23,775 nucleotides of DNA from a virus: positions 1 through 23,775 of IMG/VR virus record IMGVR_UViG_3300021085_000216; one strand, given 5' to 3'. Numbering within the stretch: the first letter of the stretch is position 1; each line of letters starts with the position of its first letter. The notes below the pieces were generated by a model. It was not told where the DNA came from. It saw nothing but the letters and a program-made list of their open reading frames with translations, and searched no databases. Shown piece by piece: positions 3,523 to 10,117 of this stretch. Made by a program: the position numbers and the translations under genes.

Positions 3523-5425
3523 CAAATTCTCCCCAATTAGGGCCCATTTCTATGTCGCATTTGCTTGGAACAACCAGTTCTACCGCGCTAGTCATGATCT
3601 TGGATAGCCCCTGGGCCTCTTCTTTGTCTTTAACGCTAAACGCCAGTTCGTCATGCACTTGCAACATAGGCGTCTTTCCTGCCCGGTAACAGTCCAACAT
3701 TGCCTGCTTAGTCATATCCGCGGCACTGGCCTGGATGAGCCTGTTTAGTGCTTTGTACGTGAATGCACGCTTGAGCCTGGTCGTTGGTCCGTAGGCCGCG
3801 GCTGCTTCTTCGTAAGGCATGGCCTTGTTCATTTCAAAGCTATCGGGCTCCCACAAGTCGAACCGACACTTACGCCCCTTGATGCTTCGTATAGAGCCCG
3901 GAGAGCGTGGATCTTCTAAGTGCCTCTGTATGCCCTGGGTCAGTCCTTTAACGAAAGGAACGCGGTTGTGGTACTTCTTAACGAGGGCCTTGGCTTCATC
4001 TAACGTAATGTCTAACTGCGCCGCCAATTTCTGCGCTCCCATGCCGTACATCATCGCCAAATTAATGACCTTCGCTTGTTTACGAGGTATGTCCGCCATC
4101 TCGGCGACCATGGTATGAAAGTCCATGTCTGGGTTTTCGTTGTACGCTTTAACAAACTCTTCGACACCCGGCATGTTTAGCTTGCGGTAGTCGCCGAACA
4201 CCTTTGCATAATGGGTCAAGATGCGTGGTTCCTGCTGCGAGAAATCTATTGCCGCCCACTGCTCACCTTCTTCCGGAAGAAACAGTTTGCGGATCAAAGG
4301 CCCGATGGTAGGGTCACGGCTCGGAATTTGTTGCATGTTCGGGTTGTTCATAGAAATGCGACCGGAGACTGTCCCGCCTTGATCAGAACGCACCTGATTA
4401 ATGTGACTGTGTATCCTACCGTCGCGCGCTACGTGCTTAATTAGCCCGTCAATAAAGCTGCCTTGAGTTTTATTTAAGTTACGCGCCCTGACTATCGCTT
4501 GTGCAAGCTCGTGCGGGTGCTCGCTCAAGAAAGTTTTGGTGAAGCTCGGGGCTCCTTTTTCGGTGCAGGGGTAAGTTATCCCTACTTTGTCGAACGCTTT
4601 GGCTATTGATGCTGCGGCCCAGATCTCTACATCATGACCCGCGAGCCGTTTGATATTCTTTCTCACTTCCTTTTCTTGCTGCATCAAATGTTGCTTCGTG
4701 CGCTCGGCCTGGTCTACATCGAAACGTATACCTTTCTCTGTCATCTCAACTAAGCAAGGCAGTAGGTCTGTCTCAAGGTTCCAGATGTCCCACAGATCTT
4801 CTTTGTTAAGAAGGTTCTTAAAGTGGTTCCACAATTCTAATGTAATCTCGGCATCGACCTCCGCGTAAGGACCAACATACATAGCGGGCAACTTCCACAT
4901 CTCAGCCTTCGGATCGACGCCAAACTCAACAGCCGCAGCGGTGAGCGTCTGCTCAGACTTTGTCTTGCCCAAGTACTCGTAACACAGCGCGTTAAGGCTG
5001 TAGCTAAAACGGTTTTCGTCGAGAAGGGCTGCGGTTAACATGGTGTCTATGACGCGTCCCTTTACTTCAAAACCCATAGCACGTATCCACCCAAGGTCGT
5101 ACTGGGCGTTGTGCATGATCTTATCGCCTGGCGCTTCGAACACTTTCTTGAGCCATTTGTTTATCTGTCGGGCGTCCATGTTGCCGCCGCCAAGATGGTT
5201 GACCGGGAAGTAACCTTTCCAACCGGGTATGGCTATAGCGTAACCAACCACCTCACCATTCTTAGTCGGCCACCCTGGACCAAACGTTTTAAGGTCCGGG
5301 TCGCGTGTCTCGACGTCTATGGCTATTTCTTTTGCTTCTAACACCGCGTCAGGGAACGGATGCTCCGGAGGCAGCCAGTCGGACTGAGGGGGAAACATCG
5401 CCATCTGCAATTTGTTATTGGCCAT
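3506..5425 (-). CDS. family A DNA polymerase with 3'-5' exonuclease domain
   Basis: A 639-aa replicative polymerase. Exonuclease motifs: DVETRD (D37, E39), HNAQYD (N106, D110) and YAEVD (187-191). Polymerase motifs: A, IDFSQQEPR (D394); B, RKQAKVINLAMMYGMG (R448, K452, Y460); C, VHDE (H591, D592, E593). All catalytic acids are present, so both activities should work. The position equal to E. coli Pol I Phe762 is Leu456. There is no 5'-3' exonuclease domain, as in T7-type enzymes. The ATG at 5425 has GGAG upstream and overlaps the previous stop by 11 nt; starting further upstream would run through the previous gene. It lies in the replication operon after helicase and primase genes. Confidence 0.96.
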   Translation of the reverse strand: MANNKLQMAMFPPQSDWLPPEHPFPDAVLEAKEIAIDVETRDPDLKTFGPGWPTKNGEVVGYAIAIPGWKGYFPVNHLGGGNMDARQINKWLKKVFEAPGDKIMHNAQYDLGWIRAMGFEVKGRVIDTMLTAALLDENRFSYSLNALCYEYLGKTKSEQTLTAAAVEFGVDPKAEMWKLPAMYVGPYAEVDAEITLELWNHFKNLLNKEDLWDIWNLETDLLPCLVEMTEKGIRFDVDQAERTKQHLMQQEKEVRKNIKRLAGHDVEIWAAASIAKAFDKVGITYPCTEKGAPSFTKTFLSEHPHELAQAIVRARNLNKTQGSFIDGLIKHVARDGRIHSHINQVRSDQGGTVSGRISMNNPNMQQIPSRDPTIGPLIRKLFLPEEGEQWAAIDFSQQEPRILTHYAKVFGDYRKLNMPGVEEFVKAYNENPDMDFHTMVAEMADIPRKQAKVINLAMMYGMGAQKLAAQLDITLDEAKALVKKYHNRVPFVKGLTQGIQRHLEDPRSPGSIRSIKGRKCRFDLWEPDSFEMNKAMPYEEAAAAYGPTTRLKRAFTYKALNRLIQASAADMTKQAMLDCYRAGKTPMLQVHDELAFSVKDKEEAQGLSKIMTSAVELVVPSKCDIEMGPNWGEFVEITE

Positions 5426-5597
5426 TGGCTGCTCTCCAAGTTTTCTCCCTGAGTATGGCTTCTGAAAAATGCTGACACTTAGGGCAGTACCAACCAAGTC
5501 TTTCGTTCTTCTGCACGTTCACTACGGCAGTTGCTTTCTTATCACCGCAGGATAAGCAGGCGTTGTAATACATAGGATCGATGTCTTGTTTTTTCAT
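5415..5597 (-). CDS. small zinc-binding protein between helicase and polymerase genes
   Basis: A 60-aa protein with C14-L-S-C17 and C38-P-K-C41, a single zinc ribbon (NACLSCGDKKATAVVNV...GWYCPKCQHFSE). Its start overlaps the helicase stop as ATGA and its end overlaps the polymerase start by 11 nt, so all three are translationally coupled. It has no clear Shine-Dalgarno of its own. A replisome accessory role is suggested by the tight coupling, not by any recognised domain. Confidence 0.75.
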   Translation of the reverse strand: MKKQDIDPMYYNACLSCGDKKATAVVNVQKNERLGWYCPKCQHFSEAILREKTWRAANGQ

Positions 5598-7096
5598 AGG
5601 ATATAAGCTCTAGAGAAATCTTCGGGTTCAATGATAAAAAGGTTTTCCATGGTGCGTGTAACGCCTACGTAAAATACGCGGTGCAAATCATCGCCCGGTG
5701 TGTCCATGGCTGCGCGAGTTAAATCAGTAATGAGAACAACGTTCTCTGCTTCACCGCCTTTTGTTCCGTGGATCGTGGACAGTCTAATGCGAGGCACGGC
5801 GTTAAACTTCTCGCCCCTACGCAATAGAGCGGTGATATAAATTGTGTCGTTAGCGGGTATCTTATCAAGCGCGTCAAACCAAGGCATGTCCTCTGTAGCT
5901 AACAAGCCGTGGTTTTCTACAAGCATTTCAAAAGAGAGCAGGTCATCGTCCTTACCCACTATTCTTTTCTTGCCGCGCTTGATTCTTGCACCGTTGCTAG
6001 ACATGTATTTATAAATTATACGAGCGGACTCTACGTGAATTAAACCGCCTTTACGCACGCGCTCCCAACTGTTTACCGCAGTGGATAAACTATTAGAAAT
6101 GCTGCGTGCGCCGTTACGCTCGAACAAGTAACCCATAGACTTAAGGTCATAGGCTATATCCGTGAGCATGTAGTTGGCCTGAGCCATCACGAGCCACGAG
6201 CCCTCCGACATATCTATAGCTCTTATGTCTGAGATTCGTTGGACGGTTCCTTGTTCTTCTCGGGGATTGTACTTTTTGGGGAAACGGTGATGGATACGGT
6301 TGACGATGGTTTCAGCGAGACGGTGGACTGCCCCAGGGACGCGGTAGCTTTGACTGAGAACTTCGCTTCCTCCTGGGAGGTTAATGAAGTGATCGACGTC
6401 TGCCCCAGCCCAGCGGTAGATGGCTTGATCGTCGTCACCTGCACAGTACATTCGTTCGGATTTTTTATCGATGGCATGAGCTATGTCCCATTGTAGTGGT
6501 GAAAGGTCTTGTGATTCATCTAAGAAAGCCAGCTTAAATGGCGGGCAGATACGATCGTAGTTTTCTACAAACAGCTTAAGCATGTCCGTATAGTCTACCA
6601 ATCGGTTAGACGATTTGTATGTTGAGTAGCATTCTGACACGTACAACACTTCATCCCAACTGTTGGGCACGTTGCTTGCATTGTACTCTGTTCGAAGGTC
6701 TGTCTTTTTTAATCGAGCTAAGTTAATGATCGACAGAATAGGATGTTCCGTGATCCCTGATTTACCGTCTTCTACATCTACATTTTTTATCGTGTTTAAC
6801 TGAAACCCAATGCGTTCGCTGAGCTCTTGGAACTGTGGACCACGCATTAAGTCTTTTTCTTTTAGGTTAAGCATCTTGTACGTCAGACTATGTAGCGTCC
6901 TGAAGTAAAACAGGTCTGTGTCTGGGTCCAAGTCAAATCGTTTAGCGGCTCTTTCTTTTGCTTCGGCAGCGGCCTTGCGAGTAAAAGCAAGAAACGCAAT
7001 ATCCTGGGGATTGACCCCATTCGAAAGCGCCTGGTCTACCATGTTTAATAGTTTAGTAGTCTTGCCTGTACCAGGTGGTCCGAAGATACGAAACAT
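5594..7096 (-). CDS. UvrD/Rep-like superfamily 1A DNA helicase
   Basis: A 500-aa ATP-dependent 3'-5' type helicase. Motif I is GPPGTGKTT (6-14, Lys12); Ia IAFLAFTRKAAAEAK; II FLDESQD (D193, E194); III AGDDDQAIYRWAG (219-231); IV SYRVP (250-254); V STIHGTKGGEAENV; VI RVFYVGVTRT. All motifs for ATP hydrolysis are intact. At 500 residues it is well below the ~700 of UvrD, so the 2B-type insertion must be reduced. It starts at once with Walker A, so the usual Q motif is missing. The start overlaps the primase stop as TAATG. It probably unwinds DNA at the fork or in recombination-dependent replication. Confidence 0.93.
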   Translation of the reverse strand: MFRIFGPPGTGKTTKLLNMVDQALSNGVNPQDIAFLAFTRKAAAEAKERAAKRFDLDPDTDLFYFRTLHSLTYKMLNLKEKDLMRGPQFQELSERIGFQLNTIKNVDVEDGKSGITEHPILSIINLARLKKTDLRTEYNASNVPNSWDEVLYVSECYSTYKSSNRLVDYTDMLKLFVENYDRICPPFKLAFLDESQDLSPLQWDIAHAIDKKSERMYCAGDDDQAIYRWAGADVDHFINLPGGSEVLSQSYRVPGAVHRLAETIVNRIHHRFPKKYNPREEQGTVQRISDIRAIDMSEGSWLVMAQANYMLTDIAYDLKSMGYLFERNGARSISNSLSTAVNSWERVRKGGLIHVESARIIYKYMSSNGARIKRGKKRIVGKDDDLLSFEMLVENHGLLATEDMPWFDALDKIPANDTIYITALLRRGEKFNAVPRIRLSTIHGTKGGEAENVVLITDLTRAAMDTPGDDLHRVFYVGVTRTMENLFIIEPEDFSRAYIL

Positions 7097-8643
7097 TAGA
7101 ACGGAGCCTCTTCTTGTCTGGTTTCTAAGTTAGGCGTCTTAATTGCTGACGAGTAACCCTGGAATGCCGGGATAGTCCACACGCGCGTAGCCTTGCCACT
7201 AATCTTAATAGAAACAGATTTACCATCTATGTCACGCAGACGTTGAGCAATCTTGTGAGACTTAAAGTCAAAGAAACGATTCTTGTGTAAGTACGCAGTA
7301 AAATCTTTTAAGCGGAAGTACGTGCGGTTCTCTTCTTCGTCAGTGTACGGACGGCGCAATAGCATCTCTTCTTTAGTCTCAGCCTTCTGCATGTCGTTAC
7401 AGAATTCTTCTAACAAGTCATAGAACTGACCCGAGATACTAGCGTCTTGCGACACTTCTACAATGGAACCATCGGTATCGGACATCTCGGTCAATAACTG
7501 ATTGATGCGAGATTCCCAGGACGCCTTTGGTGCGGACTTCGGCATAAAGTTTAACTGCTCCACGCAAGCACGCTGAAACGCAATCTGATTCATCAAGGCA
7601 TCCGTGTCTAGCTCTAGCGGCTGACCGTTTACATCCATGAACCAAACAGGTGGCGTTGAGTTGTACTTGCGTAGATTTGCGATGGTCGCACCCGACACTG
7701 CGGCTTCAATACCAAACTTCCGTGTTTTACACACGTCGGCATTGCAGTAATCACAGATCGGGGCGTCTTTGCACTTGTAAGCGTAGTCTTTCTTGCCTAG
7801 CTGCTTCGCTACAAGGTTGACCTCATTAAGAGGCAACGGAGGGTCCAGATACTTAGCGTTGTAGATTAAGATTTCTGATTCCCAACTGTCTGGGTATGCC
7901 TTGCGTAGATAAACGCCAATGTTAAACAGGCCATTGTTCCTGCCGCCTTCGCTTATCCTCTGCGTACACAAAGTCTGAAGGCACGGCGGACCGTCCTTCA
8001 CAATAATATTAGAGTCAGATTGATCTTCAATAGTAATTGCCGAGACTTGCTCGGGTGTCTGTACATATTGATGGTATAGTTCAAAAAATTCTTCAAGCGT
8101 TGCAGATTGACCGTTGTCTTTTATACCGTAACGCAAACCATCTTCAGCATCGTAGTAAGGCATGTTCAAGAAGTTGCCCACGTCACCACGTTCTAAAGAT
8201 AGTTTTATCTGCTTTGGAAAAATCTCACATCCGCCGTAGCCCAGGGCCGCAGCAATATGCTTAAGAGTCTCTTGCATTTCTTTGGCAGAAATCCATTCGC
8301 TTGTGAACAGAAAACAATGCGCACCGCCAGACTTACTGCGACACACAACCATCGGCAGCTTCATCCTACGGATCTTTTCTATTAACTCTTTATGGTCTAG
8401 CGGGTATTGGTCAACATCGATACAGCCCCACTTGCAGCTATTATCTTCGTTGATCGGAATGATTCCTATAGCATCGCCCTTACCTGAGAGGTGGCCTTCC
8501 CACGTCTCCGGCGTTCTAGGGTTTTTAACTACACCAGCCTTGCCTTGCTGCTTGCCGTTTGGAGCAGCCCGGTCAATACGATACGTACCGTAAGCCAGCT
8601 TTAGGCCGTCAAATATCCCCGCAAATGTTTTTGCGTGTTCCAT
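7096..8643 (-). CDS. archaeo-eukaryotic-type primase (prim-pol) with C-terminal cysteine cluster
   Basis: A 515-aa protein. The N-terminal part shows AEP motifs: GCIDVD (D76, D78), CRSKSGGAHCFLF (101-113, His109) and EIFPKQ (140-145). The last is typical of the primase in TOTE conflict systems and related phage enzymes. Residues about 218-310 carry PCLQTLC, EGGRNNGLF and C291, C297, C300, C305, resembling a PriL-CTD-like Fe-S or zinc module. Residues about 430-495 look like a winged helix. No P-loop helicase domain is fused, unlike many phage prim-pols; the separate UvrD-like protein may supply unwinding. It makes primers for the family A polymerase. The C-terminus is acidic and ends in EEAPF. 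The ATG at 8643 follows a hairpin. Confidence 0.85.
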   Translation of the reverse strand: MEHAKTFAGIFDGLKLAYGTYRIDRAAPNGKQQGKAGVVKNPRTPETWEGHLSGKGDAIGIIPINEDNSCKWGCIDVDQYPLDHKELIEKIRRMKLPMVVCRSKSGGAHCFLFTSEWISAKEMQETLKHIAAALGYGGCEIFPKQIKLSLERGDVGNFLNMPYYDAEDGLRYGIKDNGQSATLEEFFELYHQYVQTPEQVSAITIEDQSDSNIIVKDGPPCLQTLCTQRISEGGRNNGLFNIGVYLRKAYPDSWESEILIYNAKYLDPPLPLNEVNLVAKQLGKKDYAYKCKDAPICDYCNADVCKTRKFGIEAAVSGATIANLRKYNSTPPVWFMDVNGQPLELDTDALMNQIAFQRACVEQLNFMPKSAPKASWESRINQLLTEMSDTDGSIVEVSQDASISGQFYDLLEEFCNDMQKAETKEEMLLRRPYTDEEENRTYFRLKDFTAYLHKNRFFDFKSHKIAQRLRDIDGKSVSIKISGKATRVWTIPAFQGYSSAIKTPNLETRQEEAPF

Positions 8644-8661
8644 ATTATTGTCTCGGGGAAA

Positions 8662-8678
8662 GGGGCGCTATGCGCCCC
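8662..8678 (-). repeat. GC-rich intercistronic hairpin between ssb-like and primase genes
   Basis: GGGGCGC (8662-8668) and GCGCCCC (8672-8678) form a perfect 7-bp stem with a 3-nt loop. Leftward it is followed by TTTCCCC and then, 18 nt before the primase ATG, the sequence CGAGACAATAATATG-like. It has only three U, so at most a partial terminator; it may set the ratio of the ssDNA-binding-like protein to primase. Confidence 0.55.
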
Positions 8679-8682
8679 ACGG

Positions 8683-9456
8683 TTACCAAGGAATGTCGCT
8701 GCTATTGTTTGTCTCTTCGCTATCGTGCTTGACGTTAACTTCGCCCTTAACAATAGACTGAGCAAACGCTTTAGCCGTCTTATAAACGTTAGCGTCTTCA
8801 ATGGGTCCGTCTAACGAGACCTCCCAGCCATGCCATGATCCTTTTGAGTTTTCCTCAGAGACTGTCTTGAGATGGTAAACGTGCGAGAAGCGTGGTGGAG
8901 TAAACGAGCCATTCGCACCAGTCATAACACGAGACTGAATCATTGAGTTCCATTTACGAGACTTCTTCATCTGCGTGCTCTTCATAGTAATCAAAGCAGT
9001 TTGCATGGTTTTGTCTTCATTAACGATCACAACAAAGTGTTGATGCGTCTCTTCTAGGTAAGAGCCGTTACCGCCTACTACGTATTCGCGGTTGTCATCT
9101 GAGCTGCGTTCTGTTTTAGGACGTTGCTCGTCAGGCGTAAATATATTAACAGGGGCACCTGAGCCTGTTCCGCGTGGAGCCCATTCAATGTAACGACGCT
9201 GATAGACACAAGGAATCACACGGCAGCCTTCTTTACCTTTATAGATATCACCGGTCACGGTGTTGTATATGTCACCGGCTTTCGCGTTCTCAAGATCGTC
9301 AAGCGTTGGGTCTTGACGGCTAAGTACTTTGAGGAACGGTAGGGCCAGATCTTCCTGTCCCATGTTCTCAAGACCAACACCCTGGTCCGCTTCGAATATG
9401 CTTGCGTCAAATGCGACAACTTCTGAGTTTTTCTTTTCTGCTACGTCTTTAGTCAT
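8683..9456 (-). CDS. probable ssDNA-binding protein (phage replication)
   Basis: A 257-aa protein. It starts with a charged stretch and LALPFLKVLSRQDP; the body is beta-rich, with aromatic and basic positions (GCRVIPCVYQRRYIEWAPRGTG, QHFVVIVNEDKTMQTALITMKSTQMKKSRKWNSMI). It ends in an acidic, Ser/Asn-rich tail closing with SSDIPW, like the protein-recruiting tip of SSBs. I recall this type annotated as ssDNA-binding protein in marine podovirus-like genomes. It sits 2 nt after the coiled-coil gene and before the primase. The role, coating unwound DNA and organising the replisome, is inferred from fold impression, tail and position. Confidence 0.7.
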   Translation of the reverse strand: MTKDVAEKKNSEVVAFDASIFEADQGVGLENMGQEDLALPFLKVLSRQDPTLDDLENAKAGDIYNTVTGDIYKGKEGCRVIPCVYQRRYIEWAPRGTGSGAPVNIFTPDEQRPKTERSSDDNREYVVGGNGSYLEETHQHFVVIVNEDKTMQTALITMKSTQMKKSRKWNSMIQSRVMTGANGSFTPPRFSHVYHLKTVSEENSKGSWHGWEVSLDGPIEDANVYKTAKAFAQSIVKGEVNVKHDSEETNNSSDIPW

Positions 9457-9458
9457 GA

Positions 9459-10031
9459 TTATTTACCTTTTTTAATGTTTGCACGTTGGCCAACGAAGGC
9501 CCCGAATAAGTCCATAGGAAACTCGTCACCGGTTTCTACACGCTCTCTTACAAAAGCTTTAAGTGTAGAGGGGTGAACTTCCTCCTTTTGGTCTGCATGA
9601 ACGCCTTGTTCAGCAGCTACCTTTAAGAACTGCTCAGCCTGGGAATCTTCGCCGCGGCCAAACACGCATGAAACGGTGTTCTTAATGATGTCGTCAAAAC
9701 CATTATCACGCAGCCAGCCAAAAGCCTGAGATCGATTATCAATCTTTATGTGTGCGCCATACGTGGGTTTGAGTTCGACCTTGCTTCCATCTTCTAGTTC
9801 GAACTTTGTCAGTCCGATTTCATGGAGCAAAGCAGGGAGGTCTTCGTCGGTAAGCTTAAGAAGTTTTTTCTTTTCTTCTTTAAGCCTGTCTTCCAACTGT
9901 ACAACCAATGCGTCTTGCGCAGTTACGGCACGAGCCATTTCTGCGACAGTTTGCAAGCCTTCAGTATTTACAGAGTCTAACGCGGAAACATCGGCTTGAT
10001 CTGATTCCATCTCTTCGAACAGGTTTGTCAT
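9459..10031 (-). CDS. coiled-coil phage protein of the replication operon, unknown function
   Basis: A 190-aa protein starting MTNLFEEMESDQADVS. The ATG at 10031 has GGAGA 7 nt upstream; an in-frame ATG at 10079 lies in the promoter region and is unlikely. Residues about 38-62 (VVQLEDRLKEEKKKLLKL) are a coiled coil, followed by LPALLHEIGLTKFELEDGSKV and beta strands. The C-terminal half (TLKAFVRERVETGDEFPMDLFGAFVGQ) is mixed alpha/beta with a basic end. It is the first gene of the leftward replication operon. I recall this as a recurrent neighbour of ssDNA-binding-like genes in phages but know no function. Confidence 0.75.
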   Translation of the reverse strand: MTNLFEEMESDQADVSALDSVNTEGLQTVAEMARAVTAQDALVVQLEDRLKEEKKKLLKLTDEDLPALLHEIGLTKFELEDGSKVELKPTYGAHIKIDNRSQAFGWLRDNGFDDIIKNTVSCVFGRGEDSQAEQFLKVAAEQGVHADQKEEVHPSTLKAFVRERVETGDEFPMDLFGAFVGQRANIKKGK

Positions 10032-10051
10032 AGGTCTTCTCCTCGTGGTTA

Positions 10052-10070
10052 AAGTGCGTTTTAAGCACTT
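10052..10070. promoter_or_regulatory. inverted repeat, candidate operator between divergent genes
   Basis: AAGTGC (10052-10057) and GCACTT (10065-10070) are perfect inverted arms with a 7-nt spacer. The site lies just downstream of the leftward start point and just upstream of the rightward -10, so one bound dimer could control both directions. Confidence 0.45.
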
Positions 10071-10095
10071 GAGGAACACACTATAATCATATAAT
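10069..10095 (+). promoter_or_regulatory. rightward promoter of the SNF2-like helicase gene
   Basis: Two consensus TATAAT boxes occur at 10082-10087 and 10090-10095. The second has TTGAGG (10069-10074) upstream with a short 15-bp spacer. It overlaps the leftward promoter, so the two cannot be occupied at once. Confidence 0.45.
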
Positions 10096-10108
10096 ATTAT
10101 ATATGCAA
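10080..10108 (-). promoter_or_regulatory. leftward promoter of the replication operon
   Basis: Leftward TTGCAT (10108-10103), a 17-bp spacer and TATAGT (10085-10080), five of six -10 matches. The start would be near 10073, giving a leader of about 40 nt that includes the AAGTGC inverted repeat. Confidence 0.5.
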
Positions 10109-10117
10109 GGAGATAAT

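Noticed and set aside
5425-5497. Longer start for the DNA polymerase (663 aa)
   Set aside because: The extra 24 residues read through the upstream zinc-protein gene out of frame; the ATG at 5425 has GGAG and a normal 11-nt overlap.
6223-6496. Overlapping Ser/Thr-rich ORFs on both strands in the helicase gene
   Set aside because: Both are other-frame readings of the UvrD-like gene, whose motif III lies there.
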